Below, piece by piece: positions 1 through 9,256 of a stretch of 64,000 nucleotides of DNA (positions within the stretch are counted from its first letter, which is position 1; each line of letters starts with the position of its first letter). The notes beneath the pieces are model-generated. The model ran no database searches, had not been told where the DNA came from, and was given only the letters and a program-made list of their open reading frames with translations. Both the position numbers and the translations under genes were made by a program. Origin of the DNA: Couchioplanes azureus. Lineage in GTDB: Bacteria; Actinomycetota; Actinomycetes; Mycobacteriales; Micromonosporaceae. The DNA lies in assembly GCF_014648355.1 (NCBI RefSeq), contig NZ_BMQY01000001.1, positions 62,001 through 126,000 on the forward strand. The letters are read 5' to 3'.

Positions 1-983
<983 letters not shown>

Positions 984-990
984 CAGCTGA

Positions 991-1299
991 TCACCTCCAC
1001 CGTCGGATCGGGCGGGCGCGCAGCGCCGCCTCCAACGCATCGATGCGGTCCAGCAGGTCGAGGACCACACCGACCGCCGTGTAGTTCAAGCCCAGCCCGG
1101 CGCGCAGCCGCACGATTCGCGCCGCACGCGCCACCTGGGTCGCCGGCAGCAGGCAGCCGGCCGCACCGGGGTGCGTGTCGAGCAGTCCCAGCGCCACCAG
1201 CCGTTCGATCATGTGCGTGTCGACGCCGGCAGCGGCGGCGACCTGCGGCACGGTCAGGCCGGCTACACCGGCGCGCCGGACCAGGGCGTACCGGGTCAT
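991..1299 (-). CDS. CbpM-like/MerR-type small protein, likely J-protein modulator
   Basis: The product has 102 residues and a MerR-like helix-turn-helix core ([21 protein letters not shown], residues about 14-34, is the HTH-like stretch) followed by a helical tail. CbpM proteins have this fold and bind the J domain of CbpA, restraining its co-chaperone activity. The gene starts four bases inside the end of dnaJ (ATGA overlap) and precedes clpB, which favours an adaptor role over a DNA-binding one. The chosen ATG has GGAGG eight bases upstream; an earlier in-frame start would run deep into dnaJ. The assignment to CbpM rests on context, size and the HTH-like core. A MerR-type transcription regulator is the alternative. 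Confidence 0.75.
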   Translation of the reverse strand: MTRYALVRRAGVAGLTVPQVAAAAGVDTHMIERLVALGLLDTHPGAAGCLLPATQVARAARIVRLRAGLGLNYTAVGVVLDLLDRIDALEAALRARPIRRWR

Positions 1300-2264
1300 C
1301 GGCTGCCTCCTTTCCCACCCGGGCTCTGCCGGCGCGGGTCGAACGTCGAGGCCGCGGCCAGCTGCTTCCACAACCGCTGTTCGGTTTCGCTGGCCCGGGC
1401 GGGGACGGCGACCTTGACCTCGGCGTACAGATCGCCGGGTGTGCCCTTGGGATGCGGCATTCCGCGGCCACGCAGCCGCAGCCGACGCCCCGTCGACGAG
1501 CCGGGCGGCACCTGGACCTGCACCGGGCCGCCCGGAGTGTCGACCGGCACGCTCGCGCCGAGCGCGCCCTCCCAGGGCGCCACCGGTAGTTCGACGGTGA
1601 TGTCGCGGCCGTCGACCCGGTAGCGCGGGTGCGGTGCCAGACGCACGACCAGGTAGAGGTCGCCGCGCGGGCCGCCGCCGAGGCCGCCGGCCCCTTGTCC
1701 GGCCAGCCGGATACGCTGCCCGTCGGTCACCCCGGCAGGGATGTCCACCTCGTAGCTGCGCGGACCCGACGCGGTCTGCAGGGTGATCCGCCGCCGCCCA
1801 CCGGCGTACGCGTCCTCGACACCGAGCTCGATCTCGGCTTCGGTATCGGCGCCGGGTGCCTGCACGCGGCCGCCCCGGAAACCGCCGCCGAACAGCCCGC
1901 CCAGCAAGTCGTCGAATCCGACGCCACCGAAGCCCAGGTCGTCGTAGCCGCCGCGGCCGGTGTTGACGCGCACCCGCCGCCTACCGGAGCCACCGGACGG
2001 GCCGGTACCGGGCATCGGCCCGGCGTAGTCCTCCGGCACCTGCCGCCAGTGCTCGCCGTACCGGTCGTAGCGGGCCCGCTTCTTCTCATCCGACAGCACC
2101 TCGTAGGCCTCGGTGATGTCCTTGAAGCGTTCTTCCGCGCCGGGGTCCTTGTTGATGTCGGGGTGGTAGCGGCGGGCCAGCTTGCGGTAGGCGCGCTGGA
2201 TGGCCTGCTGGCCCGCCGACCGGTCCACTCCCAACACCTGGTAGTAGTCACCTGCCGTCGCCAC
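1296..2264 (-). CDS. dnaJ: DnaJ co-chaperone of CbpA type (no zinc finger)
   Basis: This 322-residue J protein stimulates DnaK ATPase and delivers substrates. The J domain covers residues 1-72 with HPD at 34-36. A Gly-rich linker follows, then the two DnaJ C-terminal beta domains starting near [14 protein letters not shown]. No CxxCxGxG repeats are present, so it is the zinc-less type II/CbpA form, unlike the main actinobacterial DnaJ proteins. It overlaps grpE by 17 bp and the CbpM-like gene by 4 bp, a tightly coupled translation unit. Pairing of a CbpA-type J protein with a CbpM-like gene mirrors the E. coli cbpAM pair, here embedded in a dnaK operon. Confidence 0.95.
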   Translation of the reverse strand: MATAGDYYQVLGVDRSAGQQAIQRAYRKLARRYHPDINKDPGAEERFKDITEAYEVLSDEKKRARYDRYGEHWRQVPEDYAGPMPGTGPSGGSGRRRVRVNTGRGGYDDLGFGGVGFDDLLGGLFGGGFRGGRVQAPGADTEAEIELGVEDAYAGGRRRITLQTASGPRSYEVDIPAGVTDGQRIRLAGQGAGGLGGGPRGDLYLVVRLAPHPRYRVDGRDITVELPVAPWEGALGASVPVDTPGGPVQVQVPPGSSTGRRLRLRGRGMPHPKGTPGDLYAEVKVAVPARASETEQRLWKQLAAASTFDPRRQSPGGKGGSR

Positions 2265-2853
2265 CGCTGCATCCCTCCGACGATTGCTCCTCGAGCTGCT
2301 GTTGGGCGACGGTCACCACGGCCGGGCGGACCAGGGTGCCGTCGGCGTCGACGAAGCCCGGCCGCAGCACCTCGACCACGGTTCCCGGCGGGGTGTCCTC
2401 GCCGGCCGCGACGACCCGGGCGGCTTCGTGCCTGGCCGGGTCGAACGGCTGCCCTCCCGGGTCGATGCGGTGCAGTCCCAGGCGGGACAGCACGTCCACG
2501 GTCTGGGCGCGCACGGCCATGACGCCGGACACGATCGCGGCCGGGTCCGCGTCGGCGTGCCGCAAGGCCAGCTCCAGGTTGTCCAGCATCGGCAGGAACG
2601 CCGCCGCCGTCCGGGCGCGTTCGGCGCGGGCCTGCTCGGCCAGCTGCCGCTCATGCCTTTTCCGGGTGTTGTCCAGCTCGGCGACCGCCCGCCGCCACCG
2701 GTCCTCCATCTCCACCGCAGCCGGCCGGCTCGCACCGGGCCCGGCGCCGGACGCCGCGGCGTCCGCGCCGGCCGGCACCGCCGGCTCGTCCGCGCCGGTC
2801 TGCGCCCCGTCCCGGGCCGGGTCGGCCGGAGCCTTGTGCTGGGCGCTGGTCAT
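2248..2853 (-). CDS. grpE: GrpE nucleotide exchange factor
   Basis: GrpE is the ADP/ATP exchange factor of DnaK. The 201-residue product has a low-complexity acidic/Ala N-terminus (about residues 1-50). The coiled-coil dimerisation helix follows ([20 protein letters not shown]) and then the C-terminal beta domain, including the conserved FDPARHEAA region and a terminal PAVVTVAQ strand. Length fits actinobacterial GrpE. It lies 29 bp downstream of dnaK on the same strand and its end overlaps dnaJ, as expected for an operon. The last residues are hydrophilic and probably disordered. Confidence 0.95.
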   Translation of the reverse strand: MTSAQHKAPADPARDGAQTGADEPAVPAGADAAASGAGPGASRPAAVEMEDRWRRAVAELDNTRKRHERQLAEQARAERARTAAAFLPMLDNLELALRHADADPAAIVSGVMAVRAQTVDVLSRLGLHRIDPGGQPFDPARHEAARVVAAGEDTPPGTVVEVLRPGFVDADGTLVRPAVVTVAQQQLEEQSSEGCSGGDGR

Positions 2854-2882
2854 CGCAGGTCACCTCCGGTCGTGAAATGTCG

Positions 2883-4772
2883 TCACCCGGCGGGCGTGTA
2901 GTCGGCGTCGATCACGTCGTCACTGCCGGCCGGACCGCCGGCGCTACCGGCGGCGGACCCCGAAGGCGAGGGGCCGCCGGACGCGGCCGTGGCGAGGCCG
3001 TGCAGCATCTGCTGGAGGTCCGCCGTCAAGCCGCGTACGCGGTCCAGCGGGGCCTCGTCCTTGACCGCCTGCCGGGCGTCCGCGATGAGCATCTCGGCGC
3101 GGGCCTTGTCGTGCACCGCCACCTGCTCACCCAGCTCGGTGAGCCGCCGTTCCACCTGGTAGGCGGCCGAGTCGAGGGTGTTGCGGGCCTCCACCAGTTC
3201 ACGCAGCCGGGAATCGTCGGCGCGGTGCCGCTCGGCGTCGGCGACCATCCGCTGCACCTCGGCCTCGTCCAGGGTGCCGCTGCCGGAGATGGTGATCTGC
3301 TGTTCGCGGCCGGTGGCGGAGTCCTTGGCCGAGACGTTGAGGATGCCGTTGGCGTCGATGTCGAAGGTGACCTCGACCTGCGGGACGCCGCGCGGCGCCG
3401 GCGGGATGTTCTCCAGGCGCAGCCGTCCCAGCACCCGGTTGTCGGCGGCCTTCTCCCGCTCGCCCTGCAACACCACCACGTCCACGGCGGGCTGGTTGTC
3501 CTCGGCGGTGGTGAAGGTTTCGCTGCGCCGGGTCGGGATGGTGGTGTTGCGCTCGATGAGCTTCGTCATCAGCCCGCCGAGGGTCTCGACGCCCAGCGAC
3601 AGCGGGGTGACGTCCAGCAGCAGCACGTCATCGACCTCGCCCTGGAGCACGGCCGCCTGGACCGCGGCGCCGAGCGCGACGACCTCGTCGGGGTTGACCG
3701 ACATGTTGGGTTCCTTGCCGCCGGTCAGCCGCTTCACCAGCGCCTGCACCGCCGGGATCCGGGTGGACCCACCGACCAGGATCACCTCGTCCAGATCGTT
3801 GGCGGTGATGTTCGCGTCGGCCAAGGCCTGGCGCACCGGACCCATGCACCGCTCGACGAGGTCGGCGGTCAGCTGTTCGAACGTCGCCCGGGTCACGGTG
3901 GTGATCAGGTGCTTGGGGCCGGACGCGTCCGCGGTGATGAACGGCAGGTTGATGCTGGTCTGCGCCACCGACGACAGCTCGGTCTTGGCCTTCTCCGCAG
4001 CCTCGTACAACCGCTGCAACGCCTGCGGGTCGTTCCGCAGATCGATGCCGTTCTCGCGGTGGAACTGCTGAGCGAGGTGATCGACGAGCCGGCGGTCGAA
4101 GTCGTCACCACCCAGGTGCGTGTCGCCGGCGGTGGAACGGACCTCGACCACGCCGTCACCGACGTCGAGGATGCTCACGTCGAAGGTACCGCCGCCGAGG
4201 TCGAACACCAGGACCGTCTCGTGGCCCTTCTTGTCCAGCCCGTACGCGAGGGCGGCCGCGGTGGGCTCGTTGATGATGCGCAGCACGTTCAGCCCGGCGA
4301 TGCGGCCGGCGGCCTTGGTGGCCTGCCGCTGCGCGTCGTTGAAGTACGCCGGCACGGTGATCACCGCGTCGGTGACCTTCTCCCCCAGGTGCTTGGCGGC
4401 ATCATCGGCCAGCTTGCGCAACACCTGCGCACTGATCTCTTCCGGCGCGTACTGCTTGCCGCGAATGCCGAACCGGACCGCCTGGTCCGGACCGGCGGCC
4501 ACGTCGTACGACACCTGGTCCGCCTCGGTGGTGATCTCGTCGTGGCGGCGGCCGATGAACCGCTTCGCCGACGAGATCGTGCCCTGGGGGTTCAGCACCG
4601 CCTGCCGGCGGGCCAGCTGCCCGACGAGGCGCTCGCCGGTGTCGGTGAAGGCGACCACCGACGGGGTGGTACGGCCGCCCTCGCTGTTCGCGACGACCTG
4701 TGGCTGACCGCCCTCGTAGACGGCGATCACCGAGTTCGTGGTGCCCAGGTCGATACCTACGGCGCGTCCCAT
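2883..4772 (-). CDS. dnaK: Molecular chaperone DnaK (Hsp70)
   Basis: The product is a 629-residue Hsp70. The N-terminal ATPase begins [20 protein letters not shown] with phosphate-1 motif GIDLGTTNS (residues 6-14). The second phosphate loop is [20 protein letters not shown] and the adenosine motif contains [13 protein letters not shown]. The interdomain linker is [13 protein letters not shown], followed by the beta-sandwich substrate domain and a helical lid ending in a Gly/Ser/Ala tail with DDVIDADY. The ATG at 4770-4772 follows a GAGGAGGAGG ribosome site; longer frames upstream are repetitive and not coding-like. It heads the grpE-dnaJ-cbpM-clpB operon. A TTGACA -35-like box, a HAIR-like sequence and a CIRCE-like element lie upstream. 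Actinobacteria usually carry another dnaK operon, so this may be a second copy; the window cannot show that. Confidence 0.97.
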   Translation of the reverse strand: MGRAVGIDLGTTNSVIAVYEGGQPQVVANSEGGRTTPSVVAFTDTGERLVGQLARRQAVLNPQGTISSAKRFIGRRHDEITTEADQVSYDVAAGPDQAVRFGIRGKQYAPEEISAQVLRKLADDAAKHLGEKVTDAVITVPAYFNDAQRQATKAAGRIAGLNVLRIINEPTAAALAYGLDKKGHETVLVFDLGGGTFDVSILDVGDGVVEVRSTAGDTHLGGDDFDRRLVDHLAQQFHRENGIDLRNDPQALQRLYEAAEKAKTELSSVAQTSINLPFITADASGPKHLITTVTRATFEQLTADLVERCMGPVRQALADANITANDLDEVILVGGSTRIPAVQALVKRLTGGKEPNMSVNPDEVVALGAAVQAAVLQGEVDDVLLLDVTPLSLGVETLGGLMTKLIERNTTIPTRRSETFTTAEDNQPAVDVVVLQGEREKAADNRVLGRLRLENIPPAPRGVPQVEVTFDIDANGILNVSAKDSATGREQQITISGSGTLDEAEVQRMVADAERHRADDSRLRELVEARNTLDSAAYQVERRLTELGEQVAVHDKARAEMLIADARQAVKDEAPLDRVRGLTADLQQMLHGLATAASGGPSPSGSAAGSAGGPAGSDDVIDADYTPAG

Positions 4773-4829
4773 GGTCAACCTCCTCCTCGCATCGGGACCG
4801 TTGCACCGCTGGATAGCTCTCTGAATCAA

Positions 4830-4858
4830 CCAATAGAACTTGAGCGGAGCACTGTCAA
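4830..4858 (-). promoter_or_regulatory. Candidate dnaK promoter
   Basis: On the minus strand a perfect TTGACA (4853-4858) is followed after 17 bases by TATTGG (4830-4835), a plausible -35/-10 pair about 60-80 bases before the dnaK ATG. The -10 is a weak match, so confidence is moderate. The -35 box overlaps a HAIR-like sequence, which would suit repression by HspR. Confidence 0.45.
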
Positions 4859-4859
4859 C
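4839..4859. promoter_or_regulatory. Degenerate HAIR-like element at the dnaK promoter
   Basis: CTTGAGC, seven bases, TGTCAAC resembles the HspR operator CTTGAGT-N7-ACTCAAG, with 6 of 7 and 4 of 7 half-site matches. It overlaps the TTGACA box of the candidate dnaK promoter. The right half is weak, so this could be chance. Confidence 0.35.
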
Positions 4860-4892
4860 TCTTGGCAGAGGTTGCAGTCCACAAACCCGGCT

Positions 4893-4919
4893 CTTGCACT
4901 CGCGAGGCGAGAGTGCTAA
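4893..4919. promoter_or_regulatory. CIRCE-like element (HrcA operator) upstream of dnaK
   Basis: The sequence is CTTGCACTC, nine bases, GAGTGCTAA. The right half is a perfect match to CIRCE (TTAGCACTC-N9-GAGTGCTAA) and the left half matches 7 of 9, so 16 of 18 in all with the exact spacing. CIRCE is bound by HrcA. In actinobacteria it normally controls groEL genes while dnaK is under HspR. The element lies about 35 bp upstream of the candidate -35 box, so it may serve another promoter or act from upstream. Confidence 0.75.
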
Positions 4920-5065
4920 CACAGATCTAGCGCACCTGATCCGGCTGCGCGGGCCGGGACCGGTTCGGCCTGAGGCCCCTCTCGCACAGAGTCCGCCCCC
5001 GCGGTGACCACTTGGGACCCGCGGGGGCGCCGACGTCTTCCGGCCGGGCCGACCGGCGGGATCCG

Positions 5066-5177
5066 CACCGCTCACCCCGGGATCCCGGACCGCCCGCTCA
5101 CCCCGGGATCCCGCACCGCTCACCCCGGGATCCCGCACCGCCCGCTCACCCCGGGATCCCGCACCGCTCACCCGAGG
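5066..5177. repeat. Alternating 22/26-bp tandem repeat
   Basis: Four complete units and one partial unit occur at 5066-5087, 5088-5113, 5114-5135, 5136-5161 and 5162-5177. Each contains the core GCTCACCCCGGGATCCCG. Units alternate between 22 and 26 bp, so the higher-order period is 48 bp. The core carries a CGGGATCCCG palindrome that could form small hairpins. It fills the gap between hspR and dnaK and has no coding signal. Confidence 0.85.
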
Positions 5178-5180
5178 CGA

Positions 5181-5220
5181 CGGAAGCGACCCGCCGGACA
5201 CGGAAGCGACCCGCCGGACA
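5181..5220. repeat. Perfect 20-bp direct duplication
   Basis: The 20-base unit beginning CGGAAGCGAC is repeated exactly at 5181-5200 and 5201-5220, just 3' of hspR. It looks like a recent slippage duplication next to the 22/26-bp array. Confidence 0.9.
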
Positions 5221-5231
5221 CGCCCCGCCGG

Positions 5232-5570
5232 TCAGGCGGCGCCGCCTCCGGCCTTGCCGTCGCGCATCCGGGCGCGGAGCCTTCCGAGCTCGGCTTCCAG
5301 GCGCAAGATCTGCCGGATGCCGGCCAGGTTGACGCCTTCGCCGGCCAGCTGCGCAGCGCGGCGGATCACCGCCAGATCGTCGCGGCTGTACCGCCGCATC
5401 CCACCCTCGCTGCGCGCCGGGCGCAGCAGGCCCGCACGTTCGTAGCCGCGCAGGGTGTGCGCGCCGATGCCGGTCAGCTCAGTGACCACCGAAATGGGGT
5501 ACAGACCCTCGTCCGAGCTGGCCACCGGCACGCCCCGGAAAATCTTCGGCGACGGACTTGACGTCGACAT
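5232..5570 (-). CDS. hspR: HspR-type MerR heat-shock repressor
   Basis: The product has 112 residues with a MerR winged helix-turn-helix (YPISVVTELTGIGAHTLR, then GYERAGLLRPARSEGGMRRY) and the GVNLAGIRQIL segment typical of HspR. HspR represses dnaK, clpB and hsp20-type genes through HAIR operators and often needs DnaK as co-repressor. I chose ATG at 5568-5570. A longer frame would place the HAIR palindrome inside the coding region. A near-perfect HAIR lies 26 bp upstream, between this gene and the divergent hsp20, so autoregulation plus control of hsp20 is likely. In Streptomyces hspR is the last gene of the dnaK operon; here it is a separate upstream gene. Confidence 0.88.
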   Translation of the reverse strand: MSTSSPSPKIFRGVPVASSDEGLYPISVVTELTGIGAHTLRGYERAGLLRPARSEGGMRRYSRDDLAVIRRAAQLAGEGVNLAGIRQILRLEAELGRLRARMRDGKAGGGAA

Positions 5571-5595
5571 GGTCTCGTTGTATCGGTAGAAGCAA

Positions 5596-5616
5596 GTTGA
5601 GTCAAGGGCACTCAAC
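5596..5616. promoter_or_regulatory. HAIR operator between hspR and hsp20
   Basis: GTTGAGT-CAAGGGC-ACTCAAC is a perfect 7+7 inverted repeat with a 7-base spacer. It matches the HspR operator CTTGAGT-N7-ACTCAAG at 12 of 14 positions. Its place between divergent hspR and hsp20 suggests that one operator represses both. Confidence 0.9.
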
Positions 5617-5674
5617 CGCCGGGCGAGCCCCGGACCATCAAGCCTGGTGAAGGAGCACCACGGAGGAGATGACC

Positions 5675-6097
5675 ATGCTTCTGCGTACCGACCCGTTCCG
5701 CGACCTCGACCGGATGTTCGAGCAGATCGTCGGCACCGCCAGCCGGCCCGCGGTGATGCACGTCGACGCCGAACGCGACGGTGACACCTTCAACGTGTAC
5801 TTCGACCTGCCCGGCGTCGACCCCGACTCGATCGACGTCACCGTCGAGCGCAACGTCCTGCAGGTCAAGGCCCAGCGCCAGCGGCAGAGCAAGGACGGCG
5901 TCGAGACGGTGATCAGCGAGCGGCCGATGGGTGTGTTCAGCCGGCAGCTGTTGCTGGGCGACACCCTCGACACCGACAAGCTGCAGGCCAGCTACGACAA
6001 CGGTGTGCTGACCCTGCAGATCCCGGTGTCCGACAAGGCCAAGCCCCGCAAGATCACCATTGGCTCCGGCGGCGGCCGCAAGCAGATCAAGGGCTGA
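5675..6097 (+). CDS. Small heat-shock protein, Hsp20/alpha-crystallin family (copy 1)
   Basis: This is a 140-residue holdase that binds unfolding proteins without ATP. It begins MLLRTDPFRDLDRMFEQ, the typical start of actinobacterial Hsp18 proteins. The alpha-crystallin domain contains FDLPGVDPDSIDVTVE and the closing motif YDNGVLTLQIP, followed by a Lys-rich tail. An ATG six bases earlier exists, but GGAGG at 5662-5666 is 8 bases from the chosen ATG and too close to the first one. The HAIR palindrome is 58 bp upstream. A 12-bp-stem hairpin follows the gene. Confidence 0.95.
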   Translation: MLLRTDPFRDLDRMFEQIVGTASRPAVMHVDAERDGDTFNVYFDLPGVDPDSIDVTVERNVLQVKAQRQRQSKDGVETVISERPMGVFSRQLLLGDTLDTDKLQASYDNGVLTLQIPVSDKAKPRKITIGSGGGRKQIKG

Positions 6098-6151
6098 GCC
6101 CTCGCGCCGGCGTGACCGGCCCAGACCTCACTTTCCGGCCACCTCCCGAAG

Positions 6152-6183
6152 CGGTCCGGCACCCCGGCCCGGGTGCCGGACCG
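6152..6183 (+). terminator. Stem-loop after hsp20 copy 1
   Basis: CGGTCCGGCACC, an 8-base loop, then GGTGCCGGACCG make a perfect 12-bp stem 54 bp after the stop codon. There is no U-tract, as in many actinobacterial terminators. Confidence 0.7.
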
Positions 6184-6225
6184 TGATCAGACCAGACGTG
6201 GCAACCCGGCCACAGTCTTCGGTGC

Positions 6226-6256
6226 CTTTCGGATCATCCCGTCTTTCGGATCATCC
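6226..6256 (+). repeat. 14-bp direct repeat before hsp20 copy 2
   Basis: CTTTCGGATCATCC occurs at 6226-6239 and 6243-6256, a 17-bp period, directly upstream of the ribosome site of the next hsp20. It could be a regulator-binding direct repeat or a small duplication. Confidence 0.6.
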
Positions 6257-6269
6257 TGTGGAGAAGACG

Positions 6270-6734
6270 ATGACACTTCCCGTTCTTCGATCGCAGAACC
6301 CGCCGGCCGCTGCGGCAGGCCTGGACCCCCTGCACGAGATCGCGCAGTTGCAGCAGCGCATGAACCAGCTGTTCACCACCATGATCGGCGACTTGTCGCC
6401 CGGCACCTCGGGCACCTGGACGCCGCTGGCCGACGTGACCGAGACCGACGACGCCTACCTCGTCGAGATCGACATGCCCGGCGTCGACCGCAAGGACCTC
6501 ACCGTCGAGGTCACCGGCACCCGGCTGCACGTCAGGGGCGAGATCGTCGAGAAGGAGAAGGCCGGCTGGCTGCGGCACCGTACCCGCCGCGTCGGCCAGT
6601 TCTCCTACCAGACCCTGCTACCCGGCGACATCGACGCCGACCACGTCAAAGCCGACCTCGCCGACGGGGTGCTCACCGTCAGCGTCCCCAAGAGCGAGGC
6701 CGCCAGGCCACGCCGGATTCCGGTATCCGGCTGA
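6270..6734 (+). CDS. Small heat-shock protein, Hsp20 family (copy 2)
   Basis: The product has 154 residues. The N-terminal helix region LDPLHEIAQLQQRMNQLF is followed by an alpha-crystallin domain with VEIDMPGVDRKDLTVEVTG, RRVGQFSYQTLLPGDID and the closing LADGVLTVSVPK. The ATG follows GGAGAAG with good spacing; an earlier frame start would run into the upstream hsp20 and is not coding-like. It resembles plant/bacterial class A Hsp20 more than copy 1, so the copies are divergent paralogues rather than a recent duplication. It probably shares heat-shock control with its neighbours, but no HAIR or CIRCE is directly upstream; a 14-bp direct repeat is. Confidence 0.93.
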   Translation: MTLPVLRSQNPPAAAAGLDPLHEIAQLQQRMNQLFTTMIGDLSPGTSGTWTPLADVTETDDAYLVEIDMPGVDRKDLTVEVTGTRLHVRGEIVEKEKAGWLRHRTRRVGQFSYQTLLPGDIDADHVKADLADGVLTVSVPKSEAARPRRIPVSG

Positions 6735-6815
6735 CCCCTTACGTTTCCGGCCGACCCCGTTTCGCCACCGCATCCTTGTTCGGCTGACTCGCACAGCGAA
6801 AGGAGGACTCCTGCG

Positions 6816-7328
6816 ATGACGCCGACCATGAACACCACCACACCCACCACCGCCGCGGTGACCACACCCGCGCAGCAGGTGGTCGGCTCCTATCCGACCT
6901 ACCAGGCCGCCGAACAAGCCGTCGATTACCTGTCCGACCACCGGTTCCCGGTCCAGCACGTCACCATCGTCGGCCGCGGCCTGCACTCCTACGAGGAGAT
7001 CCTCGGCCGGCTCACCCTGCCCAAGGCGGCCGGCATGCAAGCGGCCGCCGGCGCCTTGCTCGGCGCCCTGCTCGGCTGGCTACTCGGCATGTTCGACCTG
7101 GTCAACCCGCTGGTCTCCGGGGCCATGCTGGCCTTGTGGGGCGCGCTGATCGGCGCCGTCCTCGGCGGGATCGGCGGCGCCGTCGCACACGCCCTCACGG
7201 GCGGCCGACGGGACTTCACCTCCACGATCGCCTTCCGCGCCGACAGCTACGAGATCCTGGTCGACGACACCTACGCCGACCAGGCCCGGCGACTACTCAC
7301 CCACCCCGGCGCACCGGCCCGCGATTGA
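6816..7328 (+). CDS. General stress protein with glycine-zipper membrane segment
   Basis: The product has 170 residues. Residues about 20-65 (VVGSYPTYQAAEQAVDYLSD, then HVTIVGRGL) match the YflT/GsiB-type general stress protein 17M domain. A Gly/Ala-rich hydrophobic hairpin follows (AAAGALLGALLGWLLGMF, then GALIGAVLGGIGGAVAHAL) and then a short domain ending in a VDDTYADQARRLL motif. The arrangement suggests a membrane-associated stress protein, possibly oligomeric through the glycine zipper. It starts at an ATG preceded by GAAAGGAGG. It sits within the hsp20 cluster and a strong stem-loop follows it. Exact biochemical function is unknown. Confidence 0.8.
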   Translation: MTPTMNTTTPTTAAVTTPAQQVVGSYPTYQAAEQAVDYLSDHRFPVQHVTIVGRGLHSYEEILGRLTLPKAAGMQAAAGALLGALLGWLLGMFDLVNPLVSGAMLALWGALIGAVLGGIGGAVAHALTGGRRDFTSTIAFRADSYEILVDDTYADQARRLLTHPGAPARD

Positions 7329-7339
7329 TCACGCCTCAG

Positions 7340-7370
7340 GGCCTCGGCCACCAGCGCGGTGGCCGAGGCC
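7340..7370 (+). terminator. Stem-loop after the stress-protein gene
   Basis: GGCCTCGGCCACC, loop AGCGC, GGTGGCCGAGGCC form a perfect 13-bp stem starting 12 bp after the stop codon. No U-tract follows. Confidence 0.75.
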
Positions 7371-7406
7371 ACGAATCGGCTGCGCTGGGACAAGGAGGTG
7401 ACCACG

Positions 7407-7817
7407 ATGACCACCACAGCCACCGACCACCGGCAGCATCCGGGCGGTGCACGACCGCGGTCACGCGCGCGACGGCGCCCGGCGGCACCGGCCGACGTGT
7501 ACCGCTGCGAAGACCATTACGTCGTCCTGTGCGACCTGCCCGGCCTCGACACCGGCACCCTCGACGTCCACGTCGACGGCCGCACGGTCACCATCCGCGG
7601 CCACCGCAGCCGCCCGGACCTGACCGACGCGCGACCCGTGCTCCAGCAGCGACCGACCGGCCGCCTCGAACACGTCATACCCCTCGACCAGCCGGCCATT
7701 CCCGCCGGCGTCACCGCCACCTACACCGACGGCGTGCTCGTCCTCACCGTGCCGCTCGCCCCGGCACGGCCCCGGCATCGTCACGACAGCCGGTGGCCGC
7801 ACCCCGTAACAGCCTGA
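7407..7817 (+). CDS. Divergent small heat-shock protein, Hsp20 family (copy 3)
   Basis: The product has 136 residues. The alpha-crystallin domain is recognisable in YRCEDHYVVLCDLPGLDTGTL and in TYTDGVLVLTVPLA. The N-terminus is unusual: about 30 residues rich in Arg, Pro and His with no hydrophobic WDPF-like oligomerisation motif. The tail is also Arg/His-rich and lacks an obvious I/V-x-I/V anchor. AAGGAGGTG lies seven bases before the ATG at 7407. Such a sHsp may form small oligomers or bind nucleic acid; that is inference. It is followed by the MscS gene with an 18-bp gap, so the two may be co-transcribed. Confidence 0.85.
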   Translation: MTTTATDHRQHPGGARPRSRARRRPAAPADVYRCEDHYVVLCDLPGLDTGTLDVHVDGRTVTIRGHRSRPDLTDARPVLQQRPTGRLEHVIPLDQPAIPAGVTATYTDGVLVLTVPLAPARPRHRHDSRWPHPVTA

Positions 7818-7835
7818 CCTCATCTGCCCGATGCC

Positions 7836-8738
7836 ATGAAACGATCCGCACCGATCCCACAGCCGCTTCCCACACCGTCGACCGTCTACATGTCCACCAA
7901 CAGCCGGCCACGCCACGTCCTGCCCGGCTGGCAACCCGCCCTGCTCACCGCCCTCGCCGGCGCAGCAGCCGTGGTCGCCGCGGCAACAGACCTGCACTCA
8001 CCACACCTGAGCACGCGGATGCTGTGCGCCGCCGGCACCATCGCCTTCCTCGTCCTGGCCATGGCCGCAGTCCTGCGCGGCGCCGCCTGGCTGCGCGGTT
8101 ACACCCGCGGAAAGCTCAGCGAGACCCACGCCGGCGTGCTGCGCATCGTCGCCGTCGCGGCCGGTATCGCGGTCACTGCGCTGATCGCCTTGAGCCTGCT
8201 GGCCGTACCCGTCGGCCAACTGTTGCTCGGTGGTGCGCTCACCGGTGCGCTGCTCGGCATCGTCGGTCAGCAGACCCTGGCGAACCTCATCGCCGGCGTC
8301 GTCCTGCTCGCCACCCGCACCATCACCGTCGGCGACCGCATCCGCCTGCACTCCGGCAGCCTCGGCGGAACCTTCGAAGGCACCATCACCGAGATCGGCC
8401 TCATCCACGTCCACCTGCGCACCAGCGACGCCCCGCTGACCATCCCCAACACGCAGGTCCTCGGCGCCGCGATCTGCGTGCTCGAACCCCAGGCGGCCCT
8501 GCCCGCCGCACCGATCACCCGTCCGCGCCGCCGCGCCATCCGCCCGACCAGGCGGCAGCGCCGGATCAGCCACACCACGGTTCTGCGCACGACCCAGGTG
8601 TTGCCCACCGTGGACGACACCCGGTTCCTGGACAGCACCCGGGTCCTGCCAACCTCGAGCGCCGCCGAGGCCATGCCTGCGGCGGATGCGACAGACGCGA
8701 CGCAGCGGTGCGTCACTGCCACCACAGCATCGCGCTGA
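7836..8738 (+). CDS. Small mechanosensitive channel, MscS family
   Basis: The product has 300 residues. Three to four hydrophobic segments occupy about residues 30-160. They are followed by the MscS pore-helix and beta-domain signature (GIVGQQTLANLIAGVVLLAT, then RTITVGDRIRLHSG). Only a short beta domain remains and there is no C-terminal cage of normal length. Instead there is a tail rich in Arg and Thr that repeats a T-x-VLPT-like motif (TTQVLPT, STRVLPT). MscS channels release solutes on hypo-osmotic shock. The start is uncertain: ATG at 7836 has a poor ribosome site, and ATG at 7890 (MSTNSRPRH) is an alternative. Its place at the end of an hsp20 cluster suggests a stress role. Confidence 0.8.
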   Translation: MKRSAPIPQPLPTPSTVYMSTNSRPRHVLPGWQPALLTALAGAAAVVAAATDLHSPHLSTRMLCAAGTIAFLVLAMAAVLRGAAWLRGYTRGKLSETHAGVLRIVAVAAGIAVTALIALSLLAVPVGQLLLGGALTGALLGIVGQQTLANLIAGVVLLATRTITVGDRIRLHSGSLGGTFEGTITEIGLIHVHLRTSDAPLTIPNTQVLGAAICVLEPQAALPAAPITRPRRRAIRPTRRQRRISHTTVLRTTQVLPTVDDTRFLDSTRVLPTSSAAEAMPAADATDATQRCVTATTASR

Positions 8739-8811
8739 CCAGCGGCGGCAGCAGCCGGTCCCGCTCCGACGGAGTCACCCGGCGCTCGCGGAGGTGGGTC
8801 ACTGCCGGAGG

Positions 8812-9120
8812 TCAGGTCCGGGTCGTGTCGTTCCTGGCGGAGCGCGGGGTGGCGTGATGCGGGCACGCGGGAGTGCACCAGACCGACGGGATGCCACGAC
8901 GTTGCAGCTCCGTGTGGACCATGCTCATCCAGGCGGGCGCCACCGTCGGGGTGTTGGTGCCGGCCAGATAGGCCGGGAAGTCCGGGTCCGTGGCAGGGCG
9001 GGCATGCTTGTGGATGCACAGGTCCCGCAGGACCTCGTCGACTTCATGCGGGCAGAGGGCAATGTGCAACGTCCACCAGTCGGCGACCGGTGGCGGGGGC
9101 TGTGACCACATGATGATCAT
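8812..9120 (-). CDS. Hypothetical small Cys/His-rich protein
   Basis: The predicted protein has 102 residues and no family I recognise. It has strong GC bias at codon third positions, unlike the overlapping frame on the other strand, which supports it as coding. It carries a striking set of Cys and His: CPHEVDEVLRDLCIHKH in the first half and CTPACPHH near the end. This could bind a metal. ATG at 9118-9120 (MIIMWSQPPPPV) follows a weak CAGGGA; a longer start at 9165 is possible. It lies downstream of the fourth hsp20, but a strong hairpin at 9209-9241 separates them. No hydrophobic segment or signal peptide is present. Confidence 0.55.
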   Translation of the reverse strand: MIIMWSQPPPPVADWWTLHIALCPHEVDEVLRDLCIHKHARPATDPDFPAYLAGTNTPTVAPAWMSMVHTELQRRGIPSVWCTPACPHHATPRSARNDTTRT

Positions 9121-9208
9121 TCCCTGAGAAGTTGCCGGCCGGCCCGAGGCGGCCTGCGGCAGCAAGTCGGTCGAGTACGCGGCGTGCGCCCAGTGGGGTG
9201 TACGCGGC

Positions 9209-9241
9209 TGATCAGCCCGGGAGCACCTCCCGGGCTGATCA
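9209..9241 (-). terminator. Long perfect stem-loop after hsp20 copy 4
   Basis: TGATCAGCCCGGGAG, loop CAC, CTCCCGGGCTGATCA give a perfect 15-bp stem 15 bp beyond the hsp20 stop codon. It should insulate hsp20 from the small downstream gene. Confidence 0.8.
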
Positions 9242-9256
9242 CGCGCGGGTGGGAAC

